From contig NZ_SMDC01000011.1 of NCBI RefSeq assembly GCF_004343155.1, positions 62,001 through 126,000 of the forward strand: a DNA stretch of 64,000 nt, written 5' to 3'. Numbering within the stretch: position 1 is the first letter of the stretch; every line of letters starts with the position of its first letter. Below are positions 46,996-56,490 of the stretch, one piece after another. Position numbers and translations under genes: made by a program. The notes below the pieces were generated by a model. It saw nothing but the letters and a program-made list of their open reading frames with translations, did no database searches and was not told where the DNA came from. This stretch comes from Marichromatium gracile (GTDB taxonomy: Bacteria; Pseudomonadota; Gammaproteobacteria; Chromatiales; Chromatiaceae).

Positions 46996-47228
46996 TGGGC
47001 AAGGGGCCAGGACGTAAAATACGCGAGTTTAGGGTGCAACGGTGACGAGCACAACGGGGCGCTGGGTTGCCGGGCGATTGTCTGCGATTGCTTGCCTCCG
47101 GCTGGCACCTTGGTCATTGTGTCGAGCCGAACGCGTTCCGCACAGGACGTGCAATCTATAATTGAACGGATAATCATGATGCGCGGTCCTTGTCGAAGGT
47201 CGTGCACCGACGCAGCCAGATCCCCCCG

Positions 47229-48269
47229 ATGAGCAAACACGCAGAGTCCAGTTTCCACGAGCGCCGCACCCAGGCACGCATCAGTGCCGAGATCCCCATC
47301 AAGGTCAGGCTGCCGGGGCGTGACCAGCCCGTCTCGGCACTGAATCAGGATCTCTCCTGGGGCGGTGCGCGATTCATCGTCAGCGGCAAGTCGCTCGGTG
47401 GCCAGCTGCCGACCCGCGAGGCCGGGCCGCTGACGCTGCTGCTGCCCTGGACCGGTGGCGGCCAGATCACCGCCGAGGCCGAACTCGCCCGCGCTCAGCG
47501 TCTCGCCGACGGACGCTACCAGGTCGCCGTCCGCTTCCAGAGTCTGTCGCCGCGCAGCCAGGCCCGGCTCGAGAAGCTGCTCAACATGCTCTGTCCCCGC
47601 GATGGCGTCGACGGGCCGGCGCTGGTGCGCGAGCTCAACATCACCATGGCCGATGCCAGCGACATGCGCCACACCCTCAAGCAGGTCGTCAGCGGCGAGG
47701 TGACGCTGAGCGCCTTCGAGGCCTATGCGGTGGATCAGAGCATCCGCCTGGTGATTCGTGGCGATGGCGATCTGCCCTCGTTGCGGCTGCGCGCGCGGGT
47801 GCGCGAGGTGACGGCGGCCCGCGCGGCCGATGGCAACTGGCCGGCGCTCTATTCGCTGCGGTTCGCGATCGAGCATCCGCGTCCGATGCTCAAGAAACTC
47901 GTCGAGCTGCTCCTCGAGCAGCTGCCGAGCGACTGGAAGGCCGCGACGTCGAGCTATGCCGAGGCGCCGGACTGGCTGCGTGGCGCGCATCTGGCAAGCC
48001 CCAGCGAGGTCCTGCCGCCCTCGAGCGATGGCGGCTCGACGCTCGAGATGCGCTACCCCGATGCGCTCAACTATCTGGCGCTGGTCTGGGGCGACCCCGA
48101 GGCCTTCGATCTGCGTTTCCAGGATCTGATCATCGGGGAGCATGCCGAGCCCGGTGGCTGGCCCGAGGACGCCTGGGAGGAGCTGGGACTGCTCCAGGAT
48201 GTCCACGATCAGGCCTATGGGGTGCCGAGCGTGCGCGACAACCCGCTGCGCGGCGGGCGGGTGACCTGA
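47229..48269 (+). CDS. PilZ-domain protein, putative c-di-GMP effector
   Basis: The 346-residue cytoplasmic protein has an N-terminal PilZ domain with both c-di-GMP-binding motifs intact: RxxxR at R13-R17 (ERRTQARI) and DxSxxG at D41-G46 (DLSWGGARF). The remaining 230 residues contain a second PilZ-like beta region (around residues 165-225) without the motifs, and a C-terminal helical part with no recognised domain. No neighbouring motility or polysaccharide genes show its output. The start MSKHAESSFHERR at 47229 gives the standard motif position. Confidence 0.8.
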   Translation: MSKHAESSFHERRTQARISAEIPIKVRLPGRDQPVSALNQDLSWGGARFIVSGKSLGGQLPTREAGPLTLLLPWTGGGQITAEAELARAQRLADGRYQVAVRFQSLSPRSQARLEKLLNMLCPRDGVDGPALVRELNITMADASDMRHTLKQVVSGEVTLSAFEAYAVDQSIRLVIRGDGDLPSLRLRARVREVTAARAADGNWPALYSLRFAIEHPRPMLKKLVELLLEQLPSDWKAATSSYAEAPDWLRGAHLASPSEVLPPSSDGGSTLEMRYPDALNYLALVWGDPEAFDLRFQDLIIGEHAEPGGWPEDAWEELGLLQDVHDQAYGVPSVRDNPLRGGRVT

Positions 48270-48282
48270 ATCCCGGCCTGGC

Positions 48283-48311
48283 TTGACCCCCGTTCGGTAT
48301 GCCTGTAATTT
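48283..48311 (+). promoter_or_regulatory. Candidate sigma70 promoter of ilvBHC
   Basis: TTGACC and TAATTT are separated by 17 bases, leaving a leader of about 130 bases before ilvB. I see no leader peptide rich in Ile/Leu/Val codons, so classical attenuation is not evident. Confidence 0.6.
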
Positions 48312-48449
48312 CGATCCCTTTTCAACCAATTTCACCTGTTCCCTGGTATCGGCCCCGGATCCGTGCCGCCCGGCCGCTTCCGGTCGCGGGGCGCGTACGC
48401 GCTCCGTCGAGTGTCGCAGTATCAAGGTGGGTGATCGGAGGTCGTAGAG

Positions 48450-50240
48450 GTGACACTGTCAGTGGAGCCGGATGAGATGGGCGCGGACGCGGCCGAGGGG
48501 CCGTCTGGACCGCTGTTGAGTGGCGGCGAGATCGTCGTCCAGGCGCTGGCCGACGAGGGCGTCGAGTGCGTATTCGGCTATCCCGGCGGTGCCGTCCTGC
48601 ACATCTACGATGCACTCTTCCGTCACGGCGCGCTGCGTCACATCCTGGTGCGTCATGAACAGGCCGCGGCCCATGCCGCCGATGGCTATTCCCGCGCCAC
48701 CGGCAAGTGCGGCGTCTGTCTCGTCACCTCGGGGCCGGGCGCGACCAATGTGGTCACCGGTATCGCCACCGCCTATATGGACTCGATCCCGATGGTGGTG
48801 CTCACCGGCCAGGTGCCGACCCCGGTGATCGGCAGCGATGCCTTCCAGGAAGTCGACACCGTCGGCATCACCCGGCCCTGCGTCAAGCACAACTTCCTCG
48901 TCAAGGATGTCAACGAGCTGGCGCTGACCATCCGCAAGGCCTTCTATATCGCGACCTCGGGGCGGCCCGGGCCGGTGGTGGTCGATATCCCCAAGGATGT
49001 CACCGACCCCGGCATCAAGGTGCCCTATGCGTATCCGCGCGAGGTGCGGATGCGCTCCTACAGCCCGATCGAGAAGGGCCATTCGGGGCAGATCCGCCGC
49101 GCCGTGGAGCTGATGCGCGCGGCCAAGCGACCGGTGTTCTACACCGGCGGCGGGGTGGTGCTCGGCGAGGCCTCGGGGCAACTCACCGAGCTGGTGCGCG
49201 AGTCGGGCTTCCCGATCACCAGCACGCTGATGGGGCTGGGTGCCTATCCGACGAGCGATCGTCAGTTCCTCGGCATGCTCGGCATGCACGGGACCTACGA
49301 GGCGAACATGGCGATGCACGAGACCGATGTGCTGATCGCCATCGGTGCGCGCTTCGACGATCGCGTCACCGGCAAGATCGAGCACTTCTGCCCGAACGCC
49401 AAGATCATCCATGTCGACGTCGACCCCTCCTCGATCTCCAAGAACGTCAAGGTCGACGTGCCCATCGTCGGTCAGGTCGGCAAGGTGCTCGAGGAGATGC
49501 TGCGGCTCTATCGCGAGCAGCCGGCGGTCTCGGGCACCGATACGGCGCTCGCCGCCTGGTGGGAGCAGATCGCACAGTGGCGTGCGCTCGACTGCCTCCA
49601 GTACGATCGCACCAGCAGCACGATCAAGCCGCAGTTCGCCATCGAGACCCTGCACAAGGTCACCAAGGGTGATCTCTATCTGACCTCCGATGTCGGTCAG
49701 CATCAGATGTTCGCGGCTCAGTTCTACGGTTTCGACAAGCCGCGGCGCTGGATCAACTCCGGCGGGCTCGGCACCATGGGCTTCGGCCTGCCGGCGGCCA
49801 TCGGCGTCCAGCTCGGTCATCCCGATGCCCAGGTCGCCTGCGTCTCGGGTGAGGCGAGCATCCTGATGTGCATCCAGGAGCTGGCCACCTGCATGCAGTA
49901 CGGGCTGCCGATCAAGGTGATCCTGCTCAACAACGGCTACATGGGCATGGTGCGCCAGTGGCAGGAGTTCTTCTACGACGGCCGTTACGCGCACTCCTAT
50001 GTCGACGCGGTGCCCGACTTCGTCAAGCTCGCCGAGAGCTTCGGCCATGTCGGCATGCGCGTGGAGCGCCCGGAGGAGTTGGAGTCGGCGATGCAGGAGG
50101 CGTTCGCGATGACCGACAGGTTCGTGTTCCTCGACGTGGTGGTCGATCCCACGGAGAACGTCTATCCGATGATCGCCGCCGGCAAGGGCCAGCACGAGAT
50201 GCAGCTCTCGCCGAGTCTGTCCGATCGAGAACTGGCCTGA
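48450..50240 (+). CDS. ilvB: Acetolactate synthase large (catalytic) subunit
   Basis: The 596-residue ThDP enzyme makes acetolactate or acetohydroxybutyrate in valine, leucine and isoleucine synthesis. It shows VFGYPGGAVLHIYDALF and the catalytic Glu in RHEQAAAHAADGYSRATG. The ThDP segment reads VSGEASILMCIQELATCMQYG; the GEAS form in place of GDGS is usual in beta- and some gammaproteobacterial enzymes. The GTG start at 48450 has GGAGG nine bases upstream. ilvH and ilvC follow in the same orientation. Confidence 0.95.
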   Translation: MTLSVEPDEMGADAAEGPSGPLLSGGEIVVQALADEGVECVFGYPGGAVLHIYDALFRHGALRHILVRHEQAAAHAADGYSRATGKCGVCLVTSGPGATNVVTGIATAYMDSIPMVVLTGQVPTPVIGSDAFQEVDTVGITRPCVKHNFLVKDVNELALTIRKAFYIATSGRPGPVVVDIPKDVTDPGIKVPYAYPREVRMRSYSPIEKGHSGQIRRAVELMRAAKRPVFYTGGGVVLGEASGQLTELVRESGFPITSTLMGLGAYPTSDRQFLGMLGMHGTYEANMAMHETDVLIAIGARFDDRVTGKIEHFCPNAKIIHVDVDPSSISKNVKVDVPIVGQVGKVLEEMLRLYREQPAVSGTDTALAAWWEQIAQWRALDCLQYDRTSSTIKPQFAIETLHKVTKGDLYLTSDVGQHQMFAAQFYGFDKPRRWINSGGLGTMGFGLPAAIGVQLGHPDAQVACVSGEASILMCIQELATCMQYGLPIKVILLNNGYMGMVRQWQEFFYDGRYAHSYVDAVPDFVKLAESFGHVGMRVERPEELESAMQEAFAMTDRFVFLDVVVDPTENVYPMIAAGKGQHEMQLSPSLSDRELA

Positions 50241-50271
50241 GCGCCGCGCCGACACAAGACGAGAAGATCAC

Positions 50272-51886
<1,615 letters not shown>

Positions 51887-51959
51887 TCGCCCCCCGTCGG
51901 GGCCGGCCATCCTGGTCGGTCCCGCTCGCGTCCGTGCCCGTCAGGGCGCGGGCGGCCCC

Positions 51960-53411
51960 TCATCCCGGACGTTCGTCCAGCGCATCCGCGAGCAAGGCTC
52001 GTGGTGGCACCTCCATCCTGATCTTCATGCCATCCGCTGCCAGCCGCAGCTCTCCGCCGAGTGCCTGCAACCGCAGCTCGAGCATCTGGCCGAGCGTGGT
52101 GCGCGGCAGGTCGGCTGCGCTGCCGGGGGCGGCGATGTCGAGGATGATCGACAACCCCTCGTCCGCCCTCGTGGTGAAGCGGATCCGTGCCAGCGGATAG
52201 TGCTCGAGCAGCGCCTGCAGGCTGTCGAAGAGCAGGATGCGGGTTGCCCCAGCGACCACCGGTGGTCCGGCATCGAGTTCGAGCAGTGGCGGTTCGCCGC
52301 CGCTGGCGCTGGACCGTACCTCGCGGGTCAAGGCCTCGGCGAGACCGAACTCGTGCAGCAGTGGGGGGCTGAGTCGGGCGCAGACGCCGCGCATCGAGTC
52401 GATCGCGTGATCGATCAGCTGGTGGACACGCCGCAGTGTCTCGCGTGAGGCATCGTCGCTGTCGCGCGCGAGACGTTGGGTGGTGAGTGCGGCCGCGGTG
52501 AGCAGCTGCATCGGGTCGTCGTGCAGGGTGCGGGCGAGTCGGTGGGCGGTGCGCCCGTACGCCACCCGCTCCTCGTCGAAGTGCCGAGCCAGGCCGATCC
52601 TCGCCGTGGTCGTCTCGACCTGCAACCGCAGCTGGTTGATCGCCAGCGGCAACGCGCCGCCGATCAGTACCAGCACTGCCTGATAGAGCGGGGTCAGCGT
52701 CGGTGAGCCGAGCGCGCCGGCCAGCACCAGCGCGAGCAGCTCGAGTCCGCACAGCATCGCCAGCGCCGCTCGTGGGCCCAGTGCGAGGCCGAAGGCGGCC
52801 GCCAGCGGCAGTGCGAGCAGGACGAGGAGTGGCAGCAGCGCGGCGATGCCGTGATCGCTCAACGGCGCGCTCAACAACGCCAGCAGCAGCGCCAGCCCGA
52901 GGGTGGTGCGGGCCGTATCCTGTGCCGGCGGTGGTGGCGTGGGATGGTGTTCAGGGTGTTGACGCAACGAGAGCAGGGCGGCGGTGACCAGCAGGGAGAC
53001 GAAGATGGCCCCGCCCTGGCCGGGTTCGGCGGTCAGGGTGTCGGGCTGGATCAGGCTCTGTGCGGCGATGGCGGCCAGCGCCGTGGCGGCAATCGCCAGC
53101 AAGGCATTGAGCGAGGGTTCGAGCATCAACCGCCGGCGCGCCAGATAGTGCCCGAGCAGGCCATAGAGGGGCAGGGGCAGCAGTGCCGTAGCCAGCTGGC
53201 GGGTGGCGGCCTCTTCTGGCCAGGCGGTCAGGGCGTAGATCAGAGTGGCGGTGATGGGGAGCAGGAGGGCCTGCAGGCCGCCGAGCATCACCGCAGCCAG
53301 GGTCAGGGCGGCCTCCGGTGCGCAGAGCGATGCAACGGGCCAGCCCGGTACCTGCTGCAGCAGGATCCAAAGCGGGATGTAACTCAGCGCCAGGAACAAC
53401 AGCGCGCGCAC
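51960..53411 (-). CDS. Membrane sensor histidine kinase with degenerate ATPase domain (NarL-type)
   Basis: The 483-residue protein has eight or nine hydrophobic helices over residues 1-255, of MASE1-like appearance. A HisKA_3-type dimerisation region follows with the phospho-acceptor candidate H297 (LARTLHDDPMQLLTAA). The C-terminal region aligns in position with HATPase_c but lacks a recognisable N-box Asn (FDSLQALLEHYPL instead of N..KH/R.A) and lacks the DxGxG loop (DIAAPGSAA). GTG at 53411 has AGGAG seven bases upstream, so the start is firm. It may be a phosphatase, a pseudokinase or a divergent kinase. Its likely partner is the divergent LuxR regulator. Confidence 0.72.
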   Translation of the reverse strand: MRALLFLALSYIPLWILLQQVPGWPVASLCAPEAALTLAAVMLGGLQALLLPITATLIYALTAWPEEAATRQLATALLPLPLYGLLGHYLARRRLMLEPSLNALLAIAATALAAIAAQSLIQPDTLTAEPGQGGAIFVSLLVTAALLSLRQHPEHHPTPPPPAQDTARTTLGLALLLALLSAPLSDHGIAALLPLLVLLALPLAAAFGLALGPRAALAMLCGLELLALVLAGALGSPTLTPLYQAVLVLIGGALPLAINQLRLQVETTTARIGLARHFDEERVAYGRTAHRLARTLHDDPMQLLTAAALTTQRLARDSDDASRETLRRVHQLIDHAIDSMRGVCARLSPPLLHEFGLAEALTREVRSSASGGEPPLLELDAGPPVVAGATRILLFDSLQALLEHYPLARIRFTTRADEGLSIILDIAAPGSAADLPRTTLGQMLELRLQALGGELRLAADGMKIRMEVPPRALLADALDERPG

Positions 53412-53559
53412 GATCGTTCTCCTGGAAACGGCAGACGCCCCGGGGCGCGTCGTTGCCCCGTCATCGCATCTTGGATGAACGCGCGATGACAGGACGCGTG
53501 GAGCGGTTAGGATAGAAGAAGCGCGGTCAAAAGGCGATCGCCGACGGGAGGGCGTCGGC

Positions 53560-54480
53560 TCAGCTGACCAGGATGGTCGGTGGGCGATGTCGCTCGGTAC
53601 AGCTACGCTCGCCGTGGTCGAGCAGTGTCGCCGGACAGATTGCGTCCTCGGGATAGCAGGCGAAGCCGATGCGCGGGCTGGGTCGGTGCTGGCCGCCGGC
53701 GGACTCGACGGGTTGGGACAGGGTGGTGCGCAGGCGCTCGACCACGCGCTCGACCTTGTCCACACCGGTGATCTCGCTCAGCAGCAGTGCCAGCCGGCTG
53801 GCGCCGAACCGGGCCAGGCGGTCCTGACGGCGACGCCCGTGCTGCAGCCGCTGGATGCAGGCCTGCATCATCGTCTCGGTGTGCGCCGGGTTGGCGTGGT
53901 GTCTGCCCAGGGCGATGTCGATCACCAACAGCGCGCAGGAGCGGTTGAGTCGGCGGTGCTGTTGCAGCGCGCGATCGAGCTGGTCGATGAGGTGTGGGCG
54001 CTCGACCTCGGGGCAGTGGTCGCGGCCATCGTCACGACGCGGCGCCGGACGCAGGACCAGGGTATAGCCGCCGCTGGCACCACTGCGCGCCGGCAGGATG
54101 CGACCGTCGAGAGGGAAGAGCGCGCCGTCCTGATGCTGGCCGAGCAGCCCGGCCTGGCCCAGGTCGATGCCGTCGGGGTGCGGGCTGGTGTCGACCTGCT
54201 GCAGCAGGTCGCTGAGACGCTGCTGACTCTGGTGCGCGACCAGGTGCTTCCAGGAGTTGCCGCGCAGCGCCTCGGGCGAGTGGCCGAACAGGGGCTCGAC
54301 GCCATGATCGCAGATCACGATCTGCTCCTGCGCGTCGATGCAGACGAGCACCTCGGGCGTGGTGTTCGGGATCCTGGGCGCATGATGGGGCGTGGGACCG
54401 GAGGCATGCAGCACGGTGGTGTAGGGCGGCGTGCCGACTTGCCCTGGATGCTGATCGAAATGGAAGTCGGGCGAGTTCAT
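53560..54480 (-). CDS. PAS protein with degenerate GGDEF domain
   Basis: The 306-residue protein has an N-terminal PAS domain (PEVLVCIDAQEQIVICDHGV; FGHSPEALRGNSWKHLV). A GGDEF-like fold follows: ARFGASRLALLLSEITGVDK occupies the place of the R.GGDEF motif, so the signature is GASRL. With no catalytic residues it cannot make c-di-GMP, but it could be a sensor or adaptor. It is upstream of the kinase gene on the same strand, separated by 148 bases. The start at 54480 gives a coherent N-terminus; a longer frame from 54609 is unlikely. The ribosome site is weak. Confidence 0.6.
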   Translation of the reverse strand: MNSPDFHFDQHPGQVGTPPYTTVLHASGPTPHHAPRIPNTTPEVLVCIDAQEQIVICDHGVEPLFGHSPEALRGNSWKHLVAHQSQQRLSDLLQQVDTSPHPDGIDLGQAGLLGQHQDGALFPLDGRILPARSGASGGYTLVLRPAPRRDDGRDHCPEVERPHLIDQLDRALQQHRRLNRSCALLVIDIALGRHHANPAHTETMMQACIQRLQHGRRRQDRLARFGASRLALLLSEITGVDKVERVVERLRTTLSQPVESAGGQHRPSPRIGFACYPEDAICPATLLDHGERSCTERHRPPTILVS

Positions 54481-54608
54481 CTTCGAATGGTGTTTTGCTG
54501 CACGTGTGGACGTTGATCTCCGCCTGGCGCGGGTTGGCGCCAGACTGCGGTCGTCCGCCGTGCCAGGCCGTGTGCCGGGGCTGGACGGACCGATGAAGTC
54601 GAGCTTCA

Positions 54609-54637
54609 TTGTCCCAGTGCAACGATGGCGCTAAGAT
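54609..54637 (+). promoter_or_regulatory. Candidate sigma70 promoter of the LuxR regulator
   Basis: TTGTCC and TAAGAT are separated by 17 bases. The predicted transcription start falls at the left end of the large palindrome. Confidence 0.6.
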
Positions 54638-54641
54638 CAGG

Positions 54642-54669
54642 GATCCCCTGATGCCGGCATCAGGGGATC
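54642..54669. promoter_or_regulatory. Perfect 28-bp palindrome at the LuxR promoter start site
   Basis: GATCCCCTGATGCC is followed directly by its exact reverse complement. It begins five bases after the predicted -10 element. A related smaller dyad, CCCCTG-T-CAGGGG, lies 15 bases further on at 54685-54697. It could be an operator or an RNA hairpin at the 5' end of the mRNA. Confidence 0.7.
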
Positions 54670-54684
54670 ATCTCGATCGAGTTC

Positions 54685-54697
54685 CCCCTGTCAGGGG
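54685..54697. promoter_or_regulatory. Second CCCCTG/CAGGGG dyad
   Basis: CCCCTG-T-CAGGGG repeats the core half-sites of the neighbouring 28-bp palindrome, suggesting a second binding site for the same factor or a second hairpin in the leader. Confidence 0.5.
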
Positions 54698-54724
54698 CGA
54701 TCCTCACGCAACGTGTCTTGATCG

Positions 54725-55393
54725 GTGGCGTATCTCCAAGTGAACGAGCCTGTAAAACGCATTCTGATCGTGGATGACCATCCGCTGGTTCGGGCCGGTC
54801 TGGCGAGTCTGATCGCCGCCGAACCGGATCTGGAGGTCTGTGGCGAGGCCGAGACGCTACGCGAGGGGTTGCAGTTGGTGCGCGACCTCACCCCGAACCT
54901 GACCGTCGTCGATCTTTCGCTCGAGGACGGCAACGGTCTGGAGCTGATCAAGCGGCTCAGAACCCATGATGCGGAGATCCGCATCCTGGTCTGCTCGGTG
55001 CACGAGGAGGCGTTGTTCGCCGAGCGTGCCATCGGTGCCGGGGCGCTTGGCTACATCAACAAGCACAAGGGCATCGACGAGGTGATCGCCGCGGTCCGCC
55101 AGACCCTGGCCGGGCGCATCTATCTCAGCGCCGACATGCAGCAGCGCTTCGTCGAGGGATTCGCGCAGAAGCGTGTGCCGGCACAGTCCCCGGTCGAACT
55201 GCTCACCGACCGCGAGCTGCAGGTGTTCATCCTCATCGGCGAGGGGGTGTCGAATGGCCGTATGGCCGAGCGGCTGCACCTCAGCGTCAAGACCATCGAA
55301 ACCCATCGCGAGAAGATCAAGCGCAAGCTGCAGCTGTCCTCGGCTGCCGAACTGATGCGTTACGCGGTGCAGTGGCAGCTCGAGCAGGGTTGA
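54725..55393 (+). CDS. LuxR/NarL-family response regulator
   Basis: The 222-residue protein has a receiver domain with acidic pair IVDDHP, phospho-acceptor D63 (VVDLSLEDGNG) and a helix-turn-helix LuxR domain (LTDRELQVFILIGEGVSNGR, RLHLSVKTIETHREKIKR). It is the likely output of the neighbouring degenerate kinase because the genes are divergent and adjacent. The start is uncertain: GTG at 54725 or GTG at 54740, neither with a strong ribosome site. It ends 15 bases before the convergent folE. Confidence 0.9.
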   Translation: MAYLQVNEPVKRILIVDDHPLVRAGLASLIAAEPDLEVCGEAETLREGLQLVRDLTPNLTVVDLSLEDGNGLELIKRLRTHDAEIRILVCSVHEEALFAERAIGAGALGYINKHKGIDEVIAAVRQTLAGRIYLSADMQQRFVEGFAQKRVPAQSPVELLTDRELQVFILIGEGVSNGRMAERLHLSVKTIETHREKIKRKLQLSSAAELMRYAVQWQLEQG

Positions 55394-55408
55394 TCGAAAG
55401 GGGCTGAA

Positions 55409-56047
55409 TCAGCCGCGCACGAAGGACATGAACTCGGCGCGGGTGCGCGGGTCGCTCTCGAAGGCGCCGCGCATTGCGCTCGACACCGTGGTGCTGCGCT
55501 GCTTCTGGACCCCGCGCATCATCATGCAGGTGTGACTGGCCTCCATCACCACCGCCACGCCATGGGCGCCGAGATGCTCCATCAAGGCATCCGCCACCTG
55601 GTTGGTCAGACGCTCCTGCACCTGCAACCGGCGCGCGAAGACATCGACGACGCGGGCGATCTTGCTCAGTCCCACCACCTTGCCGTTGGGCAGGTAGCCG
55701 ACGTGGGCATGGCCGAAGAAGGGCAGCATGTGATGTTCGCACATCGAATAGAACTCGATGTCGCGCACGATCACCATCTCCTTGGCGTCCTCCTCGAACA
55801 GCGCCTTCTTGATGATCTCCTCGGCCGACATCTGGTAGCCGCTGGTGAGGAAGTCGAGCGCCTTGGCCACGCGCAGCGGGGTACGCTTGAGGCCTTCGCG
55901 CTCGGCGTCCTCGCCGAGCGCGTCGAGCATCTCGCGCACCAGCCCCTCCTTGCGCGGGTCATAGACCTCCGCCTCCGACTCGGCCTCGAAGCTGGTGGCG
56001 TAGTGACTGTGGGTGACGATCTTCGGGGCTCTCGCTTGTTCTGCCAT
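55409..56047 (-). CDS. folE: GTP cyclohydrolase I
   Basis: The 212-residue type IA enzyme, first step of tetrahydrofolate synthesis, has the zinc motif [19 protein letters not shown] and [26 protein letters not shown] supplies the third ligand region. Start [12 protein letters not shown] at 56047 is chosen; a longer frame is open to 56125. Confidence 0.96.
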   Translation of the reverse strand: MAEQARAPKIVTHSHYATSFEAESEAEVYDPRKEGLVREMLDALGEDAEREGLKRTPLRVAKALDFLTSGYQMSAEEIIKKALFEEDAKEMVIVRDIEFYSMCEHHMLPFFGHAHVGYLPNGKVVGLSKIARVVDVFARRLQVQERLTNQVADALMEHLGAHGVAVVMEASHTCMMMRGVQKQRSTTVSSAMRGAFESDPRTRAEFMSFVRG

Positions 56048-56490
56048 CTGGATGCCTGGTCCATTGCTGATATAGAAGATATGGGCGGACGGAGGCCTGA
56101 GGCGCGCCCGCTTCAGATCGGACAATGGGGGTCGAGGGGGGAGAACGGAATAGTCTGGCGGTGCGCGTAAGGGTCATACACGGGGCGTTTGTGGAAACAC
56201 GATCCGGTGTCGGTTAACATAACGGTCCGTTTCTTCTCAAAATCCAAAGATCTGCGGACGAAAGGCCATGAGTGCTCAGCCGATCGGTCCAGCCAGTCTC
56301 CTCGCCTCCTGCGCCTGTTGCGGTGCGGTCCGTTCCGGGGTCACGAGCCGTTGACAGTCAGCGGTCATGTGTCTACTTCCCCCCTGGTCGTTGCGAGCCA
56401 CCCCTCGTGGATTGGCCGTCCTCTCGTTTCGAGTCCGACCCCGGTCGGCTGCCGTGGATGTCTTCGCCCAATCCCTAGGAGAACCTGACT
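56048..56490. other. Intergenic region between divergent folE and the osmolyte operon
   Basis: The 443 bases contain no supported gene. A 99-codon frame at 56189-56488 lacks a ribosome site and family features. An AT-richer part near 56215-56250 could hold the folE promoter, and a promoter candidate for the osmolyte operon is annotated separately. Confidence 0.5.
56351..56379 (+). promoter_or_regulatory. Candidate sigma70 promoter of the NAGGN operon
   Basis: TTGACA and TACTTC are separated by 17 bases, about 110 bases before the asparagine-synthase-like start. No obvious osmotic-control site was recognised. Confidence 0.5.

Noticed and set aside
49843-49912. GEAS in place of GDGS in the ThDP motif of acetolactate synthase
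   Set aside because: Considered as a loss-of-function change, but the GE(A/G)S form is usual in homologues from beta- and some gammaproteobacteria.
56189-56488. Plus-strand 99-codon frame upstream of the osmolyte operon
   Set aside because: No ribosome site and Ser/Arg/Pro-rich composition typical of random GC-rich DNA.
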